A stretch of 64,000 nucleotides of DNA from an uncultured Aquimarina sp. (GCA_947496355.1 CANMCO010000001.1:62001-126000); one strand, 5' to 3'; shown: positions 35,397 through 44,379, counted from the first letter of the stretch. A program made the numbers and translations. Notes: generated by a model from the letters alone, not told the origin.

Positions 35397-35792
35397 TTAT
35401 GGCAGCTTCAGCGTTTTCATCAATGCTTCAAAATAATAATCCTCCTGATTAGGAACGATTACAACTTTGTATGCAGTATTCTTGATAATGTAATGTGATG
35501 ATGTTTCTGGATCCAACAAATCAGAATGTAAATTAAGAATCTTCTGTATAAAATCATTAATCAACAATACTTCATCATAACTAACTTCTCTACGATAGAT
35601 AGGCTTATCACTTTTATATACTAAATAATCGCCTCTAAAACTCAGAGATTCTTTGACTCCATCAGATTTAATAAACTCAAAAGTAAAATCTTTTGAATCA
35701 AATATGGTATTAATGTTTTCTACCGTTGGATCAACTTTTTGGGCACATCCAGCAACAAAAATCAAAATTAAAAACAGTAATACTCCTTTCAT
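35397..35792 (-). CDS. Small lipoprotein of unknown function
   Basis: This 131-aa protein has a lipoprotein signal (LFLILIFVAGCAQK, Cys at about residue 16). The mature part is mixed alpha/beta with no motif I recognise. Its stop lies 3 nt past the convergent kinase stop. It could be an immunity or envelope-stress lipoprotein, but nothing in the sequence shows this. Confidence 0.65.
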   Translation of the reverse strand: MKGVLLFLILIFVAGCAQKVDPTVENINTIFDSKDFTFEFIKSDGVKESLSFRGDYLVYKSDKPIYRREVSYDEVLLINDFIQKILNLHSDLLDPETSSHYIIKNTAYKVVIVPNQEDYYFEALMKTLKLP

Positions 35793-35843
35793 TAATAGGT
35801 TTTATAGTTCAGGATAAGATAATAATGTACCAAATAAAAACTA

Positions 35844-35888
35844 AAATGCCGTATTTAGACTTATTAATTTTGTCTAAATACGGCATTT
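35844..35888. terminator. Hairpin terminator, 17-bp stem
   Basis: A perfect 17-bp stem (35844-35860 with 35872-35888; arm AAATGCCGTATTTAGAC) separates two lipoprotein genes on the minus strand and starts with A/T runs on both sides. It lies 33 nt past the stop of the upstream lipoprotein gene. Confidence 0.85.
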
Positions 35889-35921
35889 AAATTATCAGAA
35901 AAAAATCAACAAACGAGACTC

Positions 35922-36524
35922 TTACTTTACAGCCAAACGTTTTACAGATCTTTCAAAATCAATATCTTCAAGATTACTTATTAGCAAACCAATACCCCCT
36001 GCTTTTGAAGCAACGATATATTCTGTTTGAAACTTTCTTTCTTTCTTATATGCTTTTAAATATTTAAGCTTAACTACTTTTGATGTTGGAGTAAAGAAAA
36101 ATCGACCATGGATTCTCTTATATCTCATTTCTTGAGCTGTAGACTCATCTTTTAATTGATCACTCATAGATTGTACAACTCTTGCAGCTCTATGCTCATC
36201 AAATTTATAGAAATCACAAGCGTAAACGAATACATAATTCTCTACGTTTTTCTCATCTATGAATATTTCATAATCGACTTTCTTGTCTTCAATTTTTTTC
36301 AATTCTTGAAGAGCAACAGTCTTAAACTTAGGCTTATTTTGTAGTGTATCTATTCTAGCTTTGAATTCTTCAGTTGTTGTTTTTACATAACCACTAGTAA
36401 GAACAATAGTGTTGTTCTTGAATTCGATGGTGTTTTTTGAAAACTTTGTAAATCCGGCTTTCTCGGGTGAAAAATTACATCCTACAAGTAAGATGGTAAT
36501 AAACAATAGTAGAAATTTTTTCAT
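35922..36524 (-). CDS. Lipoprotein of unknown function
   Basis: This 200-aa protein has a lipoprotein signal with lipobox LLVGC (Cys at about residue 16). The mature part is rich in Lys and Glu with alternating beta-strand-like segments (YENYVFVYACDFYKF-type hydrophobic cores) and no known motif. It is followed by a strong terminator and preceded by an 80-bp gap to hemF, so it may be transcribed alone. I do not recognise the family. Confidence 0.65.
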   Translation of the reverse strand: MKKFLLLFITILLVGCNFSPEKAGFTKFSKNTIEFKNNTIVLTSGYVKTTTEEFKARIDTLQNKPKFKTVALQELKKIEDKKVDYEIFIDEKNVENYVFVYACDFYKFDEHRAARVVQSMSDQLKDESTAQEMRYKRIHGRFFFTPTSKVVKLKYLKAYKKERKFQTEYIVASKAGGIGLLISNLEDIDFERSVKRLAVK

Positions 36525-36604
36525 AGGGCGTTTGTGTTAAATGTTTCAGTGTTAATCGTATAACTGCTAAACTATTGGCCGCAAGATAATAAAAAAAAAT
36601 TACT

Positions 36605-37507
36605 TTAACACCATTCAACGGGATTTTTAAGCACTTTAACTAATTTTTCTTCTTCGCTACCCGTTTTTGGAGTGTGGTCATATCGCCATTGAACGTAGGG
36701 TGGTAGGCTCATTAGGATACTTTCTATCCTTCCGTTTGTCCTTAATCCAAATAATGTTCCTTTATCGTGAACCAGGTTAAATTCTACATATCGTCCTCTA
36801 CGAATTTCTTGCCATTCTCTTTGATCATCTGTAAATACTAGTCCTTTTCTTCTCTCTACAATGGGTATATATGCCTCTAGGAAACTGTCTCCCACTTCGG
36901 TTACAAAATCATACCAATTATTTATAGACATTTTATCATTTGTCTTGCAATAATCAAAAAACAAACCTCCTACTCCTCTTCCTTCGCCTCTATGCGCATT
37001 ATAGAAATATTCATCACATTTCTTTTTATAAGCAGTATAAAAATCAGGGTTATGCTTATCACAAGCAGTCTTACAAACCTGATGAAAATGCTTAGCGTCG
37101 TCATCAAACAAATAGTATGGTGTTAGATCCTGACCGCCGCCAAACCAACTATCTACAATGTTTCCTTCTTTGTCATACATTTCAAAATAACGCCAATTGG
37201 CATGCACCGTAGGGACCATTGGATTTTTTGGGTGAAGTACCAATGACAAGCCGCAAGCAAAAAAATCAACTTCACCAACGTTGAAGTAACTTTGCATTGC
37301 CTTTGGTAAGGCTCCATGAACTCCAGAGATGTTTACACCTCCTTTTTCAAAAACATCTCCGTTTTCAATAACACGTGTTCTACCCCCTCCTCCTTCTGGT
37401 CGTTTCCAAAGATCTTCTTGAAACTTGGCTTTACCATCTATCTCTTCTAATCTAGACGTTATTGTATCCTGAAGGTTTTGTATATATTGATAAAATTTAT
37501 CTTTCAT
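36605..37507 (-). CDS. hemF: Oxygen-dependent coproporphyrinogen III oxidase
   Basis: HemF converts coproporphyrinogen III to protoporphyrinogen IX by two oxidative decarboxylations, using O2 and no cofactor. The 300-aa length is standard. Diagnostic segments are GGGGRTRVIENGDVFEKGGV at about residues 39-58, VPTVHANWRYFEM, WFGGGQDLTPYY, and RGRYVEFNLVHDKGTLFGL near residues 240-260. It is the last gene of the minus-strand heme cluster, after an EI24-family gene with a 38-nt gap. Its oxygen requirement indicates an aerobic lifestyle; no anaerobic hemN is in this window. Confidence 0.97.
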   Translation of the reverse strand: MKDKFYQYIQNLQDTITSRLEEIDGKAKFQEDLWKRPEGGGGRTRVIENGDVFEKGGVNISGVHGALPKAMQSYFNVGEVDFFACGLSLVLHPKNPMVPTVHANWRYFEMYDKEGNIVDSWFGGGQDLTPYYLFDDDAKHFHQVCKTACDKHNPDFYTAYKKKCDEYFYNAHRGEGRGVGGLFFDYCKTNDKMSINNWYDFVTEVGDSFLEAYIPIVERRKGLVFTDDQREWQEIRRGRYVEFNLVHDKGTLFGLRTNGRIESILMSLPPYVQWRYDHTPKTGSEEEKLVKVLKNPVEWC

Positions 37508-37545
37508 GATAGACTACATTAATTGATACTCATGACTTTGAGCAT

Positions 37546-38337
37546 CTATTCTTTGATTTCTTTTGGTGATGGTGACAATGAGTTATTTCCTGCTATTAGT
37601 TTCTTTTCGTCTAATATTTTTACAGTTTCTGCAGAAGCCGCTACCACAGAAATTGGCAATGTGATAATAAATCCAATTATTGGTATAAAAAGCATAAATA
37701 CAAACACAATACCATTACCAATAGCTGTTCCACGGTTTTTTCTTACAAATTGGATACTATCCTTATAACTAAAGTGTCGCTCCATAGTGTAATCCATATT
37801 ACCAAAACCTACATAATAGGCCTGTATTAAGAAAATGAAGATAGTGGCTATGATCCCAATAACCGGGATAAAGCTTAAAATTATCAACGGCATCATAAAT
37901 AACAATTCCCTAAGTAGGTTTCTTATATTAATACGTATACCCCGGGAAAGTTGTTGACCAAAAGTTGTATTACGATGACTATGCCTTGTTTCTCCCAAAA
38001 TATAAGCTTCTACTTTTTCTGAAACGGGGCTCATAAAAGGAGCAGACAAAGCCATCACAATGTGTTTATATAATATAAGCCCTATTACCAAAATCAAGAA
38101 CCCTCCTAAAAATGTGCTTATTGTAGCAAAGGTTTCTGATCCCCATTCCCATACCCAAACACTAGCGATAAGCGCTCCTAAATTATCAGAAAAGAAATAA
38201 GCCATTGCAACAAAAGATATTCCTGTAAGCAAACTTATCAGGATAGGTATTGCAAAATATTTCCATAAGCCAAGTTTTGAGATCAATTTAAAAGTCCCAA
38301 AATAAGCTTTGATTCCGTTAATGATATTTTTGAACAT
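37546..38337 (-). CDS. EI24/CysZ-family membrane protein
   Basis: This 263-aa inner-membrane protein resembles PF07264 (EI24/CysZ). It has about five or six hydrophobic segments, and the central part FIFLIQAYYVGFGNMDYTMERHFSYKDSIQFVRKNR (positions about 165-200) contains the conserved MDYTMERH-type motif. CysZ members import sulfate in proteobacteria; the role in Flavobacteria is unknown. It is embedded between a DUF6973-like gene and hemF, so a link to heme or envelope metabolism is possible but only inferred from location. Confidence 0.8.
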   Translation of the reverse strand: MFKNIINGIKAYFGTFKLISKLGLWKYFAIPILISLLTGISFVAMAYFFSDNLGALIASVWVWEWGSETFATISTFLGGFLILVIGLILYKHIVMALSAPFMSPVSEKVEAYILGETRHSHRNTTFGQQLSRGIRINIRNLLRELLFMMPLIILSFIPVIGIIATIFIFLIQAYYVGFGNMDYTMERHFSYKDSIQFVRKNRGTAIGNGIVFVFMLFIPIIGFIITLPISVVAASAETVKILDEKKLIAGNNSLSPSPKEIKE

Positions 38338-38440
38338 ATGTCATATTTTTTGATACTGAAACTGAGTCCAGCTTGAGTTGATGATTTATCAACTCATTAG
38401 TATCCGCTTGTATGCTTTTGTTTCAAAGTTTGCCAAAATT

Positions 38441-38932
38441 TTAATCTTCCGAAAGATAAACCAAATCATTTTCATGATTCACCATTGATTTAAAATCTAT
38501 AACATTTTTAGCACTTTCTGTCTTCTCTCTCAAAAAAGCAATAGCTTTTTCTTCTGAACTATTTTTTAAACTACTAAAAAAAAACCTTCCCACTTTATTA
38601 TTATGCAAATCCATTTTAGTCTCTAATGGATCATTAGGAGCTAATTTTTCATGTAAATCGGTCACTTTTTGTGCCCAAATGATAGATTTTTCCTCATTTT
38701 TACTGATTTTGAACGTTTTTATGCAAATTAAAACATTCCACAATGCATGTCTAAAAGCATTCGCTTTTCCATTTTTATGGTGTTCTTTTGGGTAAAGCGA
38801 ATTACAAATAAGTATCGTCTGCTTGGTTGCCTTTATTGTAGGGATAATAAAAAGAGGTCTTTGTAGCATTACTATTGCTAGTAGAAATAGTTGTTTTATA
38901 CTGAACCCTTTTACGACTCCCCAAATTCTCAT
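38441..38932 (-). CDS. DUF6973-like small protein
   Basis: This 163-aa protein has the pattern NAFRHALWN at about residues 59-67 and MDLHNNKVGRFFF at about residues 107-119. These fit a DUF6973-type domain, with conserved His residues that could bind metal. A hydrophobic N-terminal stretch (FLLAIVMLQRPLFIIP) may anchor it to the membrane. The gene starts 2 nt after the hemE stop and is therefore almost certainly co-transcribed with it. No function is known. The family name is from memory of its motifs and should be checked. Confidence 0.65.
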   Translation of the reverse strand: MRIWGVVKGFSIKQLFLLAIVMLQRPLFIIPTIKATKQTILICNSLYPKEHHKNGKANAFRHALWNVLICIKTFKISKNEEKSIIWAQKVTDLHEKLAPNDPLETKMDLHNNKVGRFFFSSLKNSSEEKAIAFLREKTESAKNVIDFKSMVNHENDLVYLSED

Positions 38933-38934
38933 TT

Positions 38935-39966
38935 TTAGCTTTTGTATTCTTTTACTGCATCTACAAATGCCTGGGCATTCTCAACAGGAATATTAGGTAA
39001 GATACCATGCCCCAAATTGGCAATATATCTATCCTTACCAAACTCATCTATCATTTGTTTGACCATTTTTTTGATTTCGGCAGGAGGTGATAATAGTCTT
39101 GAAGGATCAAAATTACCCTGTAGTGTAATATTTCCACCTGTTAGATAGCGTGCATTGCGCGCAGAGCAGGTCCAATCTACTCCTAATGCTGCTGCGCCAG
39201 ATTTTGCCATATCCTGTAGTGCAAACCAACATCCTTTACCAAACACGATCACTTCGGTTTCATCTTTCAGTGCATCCACAATTTGCTGAATGTATTTCCA
39301 AGAGAATTCCTGATAATCTACTGGTGATAACATGCCTCCCCAGCTGTCAAATACTTGAACTGCATTAACACCAGCGGCAACTTTGGCCTTGAGATAAGCA
39401 ATGGTAGTATCTGTAATTTTTTGTAATAACTGGTGCGCCGCTTCTGGTTGTGAGAAACAAAGTTCTTTGGCTTTATCAAAGTTCTTAGATCCTTGTCCTT
39501 GTACCGCATAACACAAGATTGTCCAGGGTGATCCTGCAAAACCAATTAGAGGAACTCGATTATCAAGACGTTCTTTCGTTAACTTAATCGCCTCCATTAC
39601 ATATCCTAGTTCTTCGTGAACATCAGGAACAATTACTTGTTCTACATCTTTTAGAGATCGAATAGGATTAGGTAACCATGGACCGATACCGTCTTTCATT
39701 TCGACTTCGATATTCATGGCTTGTGGGATCACTAAGATATCACTGAATAAGATAGCTGCATCCGGACCAATAATATCTATTGGTTGCACTGTGATTTCTG
39801 ATGCCAATTCTGGAGTTCTACAGCGGGTGAAGAAATCGTACTTCTTCTTAAGTGCCATAAATTCTGGCAAATATCTTCCAGCCTGACGCATCATCCATAC
39901 CGGCGGACGTTCTACTGTTTCTCCTTTTAAAGCTCTTAGAAATAAGTCGTTCTTTAATTGTCCCAT
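38935..39966 (-). CDS. hemE: Uroporphyrinogen decarboxylase
   Basis: HemE removes four acetate carboxyls from uroporphyrinogen III to give coproporphyrinogen III. The 343-aa protein is full length. Diagnostic motifs are [15 protein letters not shown] at about residues 21-35, the conserved Asp in [13 protein letters not shown] (about residues 71-83), [12 protein letters not shown], and the C-terminal [15 protein letters not shown]. It is 38 nt downstream of the hemD fusion gene and 2 nt upstream of the DUF6973-like gene. Confidence 0.98.
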   Translation of the reverse strand: MGQLKNDLFLRALKGETVERPPVWMMRQAGRYLPEFMALKKKYDFFTRCRTPELASEITVQPIDIIGPDAAILFSDILVIPQAMNIEVEMKDGIGPWLPNPIRSLKDVEQVIVPDVHEELGYVMEAIKLTKERLDNRVPLIGFAGSPWTILCYAVQGQGSKNFDKAKELCFSQPEAAHQLLQKITDTTIAYLKAKVAAGVNAVQVFDSWGGMLSPVDYQEFSWKYIQQIVDALKDETEVIVFGKGCWFALQDMAKSGAAALGVDWTCSARNARYLTGGNITLQGNFDPSRLLSPPAEIKKMVKQMIDEFGKDRYIANLGHGILPNIPVENAQAFVDAVKEYKS

Positions 39967-40004
39967 ATGCTTATTGTCATCCCTTTATTTAGGATTTTTA
40001 TTTA

Positions 40005-41054
40005 TTATTTAAAATACTTGGCCGTCTGAACAATTACGTTCTCGACAGTAGGTTTGTTTGCAATGATTATATTTTTGGTATGCTTTCTAGCCTCAGAAGC
40101 CGTGGTTTTGCCAATGCAAAAAGCAATACTATTGTTCATTTTATTTTCTTCGACATAACTCTGAATCGCTGAAGGGCTAAAAAATAGTATTCCGTCAAAA
40201 GAACGATCAAATTTCTTTAAATTTTGATGCGTTTTATATACTATTTCCTCTTTTAACTCTATATTATGCTGATTAAGAAGATCTGGAAGTTCATTTCTTC
40301 TCAAATTTCCGCAAAAAAATAAAAAAGAGTCATTTTTGTACTTTTTTACTATCGTTTTGGCTAAATCTGAAGCATTTTGAGCAGTTTCGATAACTTTTTG
40401 CCCGTTTTCTTCTAAAAGCTTTTTTGTATTCTCACCCACGCAAAAACAATTTGAAATGTTCATTTCAGAATTTAAAATTGCCTTTACTGCATTTTTACTC
40501 GTAAAAATTGCATTTTGGATTTTGCCCTCTACCATACTCTCAAAAAATTCAATTTGGATAGCGCTGTACTCCACAAAACCGATTCCTGTATTTAACAACA
40601 ATTCTTTCTGAGCTATTGTAAGTTTTTTTGTAGATAGTATTGTAGCGGGTTTGTTCCCTCTCCTAGGGGAGAGGGTTAGGGTGAGGGGCTTTTTATCCTT
40701 CGATACCTTCATTCCAACCTTAATCGAATCTCTAATATTATCTAAAATTAACTCAGGATTATCAAAAACAACTTTATTTTCAAATCTAAGAATAATATAC
40801 CCTAAAGCTTTAAGGTGTATATCTCTTAATTCATCCTTTTCTTGTTGAAGAATATCATTATGGTATTCTCCATCTAATTCAATAATAAGTTGATTTTCTA
40901 AATTAATGAAATCAACAATATAATCTTTTACCGGGTGTTGTCTTCTAAACTTTAAATTCTCAAACCTTCTATTGCGAAGGTGCTTCCAAAGTTTTGCTTC
41001 GGCCTTGGTTTGTTCTTTTCGAAGTAATCTTGAAATTTGAGTTTTTATATTCAT
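40005..41054 (-). CDS. hemD: DUF559::uroporphyrinogen-III synthase fusion
   Basis: This 349-aa protein has two unrelated parts. Residues 1-120 are a DUF559 nuclease-like domain (TKAEAKLWKHLRNRRF; DYIVDF with Asp49; LIIELDGEYH with Glu59 and Asp61). Residues 123-134 (PLTLTLSPRRGN) are the translated inverted repeat of a mobile element ending at 40653. From residue 137 (ATILSTKKLTIAQKELLLN) to the end it is a standard HemD, which closes and inverts ring D to form uroporphyrinogen III. No ATG or GTG exists between the element end and the HemD domain start, so the fused start (ATG 41054) appears to be the only one. It sits between hemC and hemE. The HemD call rests on sequence and context; activity of the fusion is inferred. 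Confidence 0.9.
   Translation of the reverse strand: MNIKTQISRLLRKEQTKAEAKLWKHLRNRRFENLKFRRQHPVKDYIVDFINLENQLIIELDGEYHNDILQQEKDELRDIHLKALGYIILRFENKVVFDNPELILDNIRDSIKVGMKVSKDKKPLTLTLSPRRGNKPATILSTKKLTIAQKELLLNTGIGFVEYSAIQIEFFESMVEGKIQNAIFTSKNAVKAILNSEMNISNCFCVGENTKKLLEENGQKVIETAQNASDLAKTIVKKYKNDSFLFFCGNLRRNELPDLLNQHNIELKEEIVYKTHQNLKKFDRSFDGILFFSPSAIQSYVEENKMNNSIAFCIGKTTASEARKHTKNIIIANKPTVENVIVQTAKYFK
40653..40688 (-). repeat. Downstream inverted repeat of element D (inside hemD)
   Basis: This 36-nt end is translated as part of the fusion linker. Its core is a perfect 20-nt palindrome, CCCTCTCCTAGGGGAGAGGG. It differs from the reverse complement of 41059-41094 at one base. Confidence 0.92.
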
Positions 41055-41058
41055 CTAA

Positions 41059-41094
41059 CCCCTCACCCTAACCCTCTCCCCAAGGAGAGGGAAC
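41059..41094 (-). repeat. Upstream inverted repeat of element D
   Basis: This 36-nt end lies between the hemC stop and the fusion start codon. In the direction of hem transcription it ends with TAGGGTGAGGGG, 4 nt before the ATG, and may serve as the ribosome binding site. As RNA it can form a hairpin in the hemC-hemD spacer. Confidence 0.92.
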
Positions 41095-41112
41095 GAGTAC
41101 GTTTTTACGATT

Positions 41113-42024
41113 TTATTTTAGATTTACTTTTATCTCCTTCATCAGTTCATTACCTCCATTATTCAATATTTCTCGTGCACATTTTTTTCCGAAATCTTCT
41201 TCATTACCTACTTTAACTTCTTTTGTGATTTCTATTTTACGTGTTCCGTCTAAACTAAATAGAGCTCCGGTAAAATGTATAGTATTTTCTCGAATTTGTG
41301 CTAAGGCTCCTATGGGCGCGGTACATCCTCCTTCTAATTCTTTCAGAAATTCCCGTTCGATATGCACACAAATTTCTGATGCTTTGTGATTGAAGTTTGC
41401 TAAGGCTTCTAAACAAAATGTATCTTCTTCTTTTGCGACTACCAACATTGCTCCTTGAGCTGGCGCAGGAATCATCCAATCCAGGTCAATAAAGTTCTCA
41501 GGCTTCAAGTTTATACGCTCAAGTCCCGCTGCTGCAAATATGGCTCCGTTCCAGTCGTTATTTGCCAGCTTTTGCATTCTTGTATTTACATTTCCTCGCA
41601 GATCTACAACATCATGCTTTGGAAATTTATGTAACCATTGTGCTTGTCGTCGTAGACTACCGGTAGCAATTGTTCCTTCATTCTCTAAAAAATCTAACCC
41701 TTTGTGAACCAAAATATCGGTAACATTAGCACGTTCTAAGATAGCGGCTTCTACAATCCCTTTTGGTAATGCAGTAGGAACATCTTTCATTGAATGTACT
41801 GCTATATCTATATCACCATTTAACATTGCAATGTCCAATGTCTTTGTAAAAATTCCGGTTATCCCTAATTCATATAGAGGCTTGTCCAATACGATATCTC
41901 CTGTTGATTTTACAGGAACTAATTTTGTAGCGTATCCAAGATCTTCAAGGTGTTTTTGTACCGTATTAGCTTGCCAAAGTGCTAATTCACTATCTCTGGT
42001 ACCTATACGAATTGTTTTTGTCAA
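41113..42024 (-). CDS. hemC: Porphobilinogen deaminase (hydroxymethylbilane synthase)
   Basis: HemC polymerises four porphobilinogens into hydroxymethylbilane on a dipyrromethane cofactor. The 303-aa protein starts with IRIGTRDSELALWQA. It carries the cofactor-binding Cys in LEGGCTAPIGA at about residue 234 and has VHSMKDVPTALP and TGSLRRQAQW, the conserved substrate-binding arginine region. It starts 2 nt after the hemA stop, so the two are coupled. The next gene is the hemD fusion, 58 nt away with an inverted repeat in between. Confidence 0.98.
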   Translation of the reverse strand: MTKTIRIGTRDSELALWQANTVQKHLEDLGYATKLVPVKSTGDIVLDKPLYELGITGIFTKTLDIAMLNGDIDIAVHSMKDVPTALPKGIVEAAILERANVTDILVHKGLDFLENEGTIATGSLRRQAQWLHKFPKHDVVDLRGNVNTRMQKLANNDWNGAIFAAAGLERINLKPENFIDLDWMIPAPAQGAMLVVAKEEDTFCLEALANFNHKASEICVHIEREFLKELEGGCTAPIGALAQIRENTIHFTGALFSLDGTRKIEITKEVKVGNEEDFGKKCAREILNNGGNELMKEIKVNLK

Positions 42025-42026
42025 GG

Positions 42027-43277
42027 CTATTTGTTTTGTAATTGGAAGACTTTTTGAATCAGCTCTATACTCTCGTCTGCAGAAGTATTTTCATCCTTAA
42101 GATGGTTTGCAAAGTGATTCGTGATCTTTTGGATGATACGATCACTAATAATCTCTGCTTGTTCCTCATTAAAATCTGAAATCTTTTTTCGCTGATGTCC
42201 GATTTCTAACTCTTTTAATGTGGTCAGTTTATTTTTAAGCGCTTTTATAGTAGGAGCAAACTTTCTGGTTTCTAACCAACTATCAAACTCTGCTTTTATT
42301 TCATCAATTATAACTTCAGCATGCGGAATATGTTCTCTTCTACGTTGTAGTGTTTTATCAGTCATTTTAGACAAATCATCCAAATGCACCAAAGTCACAT
42401 TGGGTAACTCCATAACATTTGTAGCCACATTACGAGGTATTGATAAATCCAAAATTAACAAGGGTTTATCAGAATGGATCAATTCCTTAGAAATTGTAGG
42501 TGTTTGAGCACCTGTAGCCACTATAAGTACATCAGAATGTTTAATTTCTGACTGAATATTAGCATAATCTTTTACTACAAGATTAAACTTTCCAGCAATC
42601 TTTTCGGCTTTGGTCTTTGTTCTATTAATTAGAACAATGTGATCATTCTTGGTATGTTTTATTAAGTTTTCGCAGGTGTTTCTGCCTATTTTTCCAGTAC
42701 CAAAAAGCAATAGATTTTTATCAGAAACATAAGGAACCCTAGCCAATATATATTGTACAGCAGCAAAGCTCACTGATGTGGCCCCGCTAGAAATTTCAGT
42801 TTCGTTTTTGATGCGCTTACTTGCCTGTATCACGGCATTTACCAAGCGCTCCATAAAAGGATTCATCATGTCCTCTTTCTTGGCTTGCTTGAAACTGATT
42901 TTTATTTGACTAATGATTTCAAAGTCACCCAAAATCTGGCTATCTAATCCTGTTCCTACCTTAAAAAGGTGTGAAACGGCTGCGCTGTTTTTATGTACAT
43001 AAGCGACTTTCTCGAATTCTTCGATTGTGCCATGTGTATGCTCACAAAGTAATTTGATTAACTGGAAAGGGGGTTCGGCAAAACCATATAACTCGGTACG
43101 ATTACAAGTTGAAATGACAACTAACGAAGAAATACCTTCATTTTTGGCTTGTAAAAGAATATTTTTCTTAGCCTCATCATTAATGCTAAAATGCCCTCTT
43201 ATCTCGGCATCAGCTTTTTTATAGCTGAGACCTATCGCATAAAAATGTTTTCCTTTAGCTCGCAATTGGGGCTCCAT
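42027..43277 (-). CDS. hemA: Glutamyl-tRNA reductase
   Basis: HemA reduces glutamyl-tRNA(Glu) to glutamate-1-semialdehyde with NADPH, the committed step of C5-pathway heme synthesis. I choose ATG at 43277 (416 aa); a TTG at 43304 would start inside a likely -7 box. The catalytic Cys is in VVISTCNRTELYGF at about residue 58. The NADPH domain shows LLFGTGKIGRNTCENL, and a C-terminal dimerisation helix follows. It is the first gene of the heme operon and is divergent from an AraC-family gene. hemL, which makes the next step, is not in the window. Confidence 0.97.
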   Translation of the reverse strand: MEPQLRAKGKHFYAIGLSYKKADAEIRGHFSINDEAKKNILLQAKNEGISSLVVISTCNRTELYGFAEPPFQLIKLLCEHTHGTIEEFEKVAYVHKNSAAVSHLFKVGTGLDSQILGDFEIISQIKISFKQAKKEDMMNPFMERLVNAVIQASKRIKNETEISSGATSVSFAAVQYILARVPYVSDKNLLLFGTGKIGRNTCENLIKHTKNDHIVLINRTKTKAEKIAGKFNLVVKDYANIQSEIKHSDVLIVATGAQTPTISKELIHSDKPLLILDLSIPRNVATNVMELPNVTLVHLDDLSKMTDKTLQRRREHIPHAEVIIDEIKAEFDSWLETRKFAPTIKALKNKLTTLKELEIGHQRKKISDFNEEQAEIISDRIIQKITNHFANHLKDENTSADESIELIQKVFQLQNK

Positions 43278-43301
43278 GTATCTTCTATTCCGTTTACCAA
43301 G

Positions 43302-43309
43302 CAAAAGTA
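43302..43309 (-). promoter_or_regulatory. Candidate -7 box of hemA operon
   Basis: On the minus strand the sequence TACTTTTG fits the Bacteroidetes -7 consensus TANNTTTG and would place transcription start about 18 nt before the hemA ATG. No good -33 TTTG was found at the right spacing, so the call is moderate. Confidence 0.45.
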
Positions 43310-43405
43310 TTTTACAAAAGTCTTATAAAGTAACGCTAGAAGAACTATAAGTAACGGAAAATGGTATTCTCGACAGTTTTTTACCTTAAAACCACGTAAA
43401 ACCCT

Positions 43406-43413
43406 TATTTTTG
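43406..43413 (+). promoter_or_regulatory. Candidate -7 box of AraC-family gene
   Basis: TATTTTTG matches the Bacteroidetes -7 consensus TANNTTTG and lies about 65 nt before the AraC-family start. The -33 element is not obvious. Confidence 0.4.
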
Positions 43414-43477
43414 CGATATAAATTTAAAACTTTTAGCGATAGTTTAGATTAATTCTAAATTAAAATGTTTTGTGATT

Positions 43478-44368
43478 ATGGAAATTGAATTAAAAAATAA
43501 CGCTCGGGGAATTTTGGAAGAAACCCAAATAGAAGATGGTTTTTGCATTTTGAAATTTCAAAATGAAACAAATGAAAATCAAAAAGTTATACGAGAAATA
43601 GACAGTAAATTTATTCAATTCCATTTTTGTATTAAAGGGGCAGTTGCCTTCAGTTTTAATAATGGGAGCTATTCAATAAACCTTGCAGACGAAAACTCAT
43701 TGTTACTCTATAACCCGCAGCGAGATCTCCCCATGAATCTTGAAATGGAAAAAGATTCCTGGTTAATCACTATACTCATATCTATAAAAAAGTTCCATTC
43801 TTTATTTTCTAGAGAAGCAGATTATATTCCTTTCCTTGGTGAAGGAAATCGAGATAAAAAATATTATACAGATGCGATCATTTCGCCTTCTATGGCGGTG
43901 GTTTTGAATCAAATTATGAATTATAGTTTGCACCCATCTATTAAACTATTATACTTCAAAGGAAAGGCATATGAACTATTGAGTCTTTATTTTAACAGAC
44001 CAGAGGATGCTAATATAGAGCAATGTCCCTTTTTGGTAGATGAAGAAAATGTTTTAAAAATCAGAAAGGCCAAAGAGATAATCATTGCTAGAATGGCAGA
44101 ACCTCCTACTCTACAAGAATTATCCAAAGAAATTGGGTTATCGCTAAAAAAACTCAAAGACGGTTTTAAACAAATCTATGGTGAGCCCGTTTATGCATTT
44201 TTGTTTGATTACAAAATGGAGGTGGCAAGACAGCTACTTGCCACAGGAAGTCATAATGTAAATGAAGTAGGCCTAAAAGTTGGCTACAGTACGGCAAGTC
44301 ATTTCATTGCCGCATTTAAAAAGAAATTTGGCACTACTCCAAAAAAATATGTAATGAGTCTGAGTTAA
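43478..44368 (+). CDS. AraC-family transcriptional regulator
   Basis: This regulator is about 296 aa from ATG 43478; an in-frame GTG lies 6 nt earlier. The N-terminal ~170 residues form a sensor region. The C-terminal HTH_18 domain has both helix-turn-helix units: LQELSKEIGLSLKKLKDGFK and VGLKVGYSTASHFIAAFKKK. It is divergent from hemA and precedes hemH, a position that suggests control of heme or iron genes. AraC proteins of this type (PchR-like) often respond to iron or siderophore-related ligands. Target and ligand are inferred only. Confidence 0.92.
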   Translation: MEIELKNNARGILEETQIEDGFCILKFQNETNENQKVIREIDSKFIQFHFCIKGAVAFSFNNGSYSINLADENSLLLYNPQRDLPMNLEMEKDSWLITILISIKKFHSLFSREADYIPFLGEGNRDKKYYTDAIISPSMAVVLNQIMNYSLHPSIKLLYFKGKAYELLSLYFNRPEDANIEQCPFLVDEENVLKIRKAKEIIIARMAEPPTLQELSKEIGLSLKKLKDGFKQIYGEPVYAFLFDYKMEVARQLLATGSHNVNEVGLKVGYSTASHFIAAFKKKFGTTPKKYVMSLS

Positions 44369-44379
44369 AGATTCATTGA

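Larger units (their letters stand above)
40653..41094 (-). mobile_element. 442-bp DUF559 inverted-repeat element inserted in hemD (copy D)
   Basis: Terminal inverted repeats of 36 nt (40653-40688 and 41059-41094) match at 35 of 36 positions and each contain a GC-rich palindrome (CCCTCTCCTAGGGGAGAGGG at one end). They enclose a DUF559 coding region that starts 4 nt inside the upstream repeat. The downstream repeat has no stop in frame and reads into hemD. The length equals that of the element at 12353-12794, although the two differ in end sequence and in protein. I see no target duplication. Confidence 0.78.
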
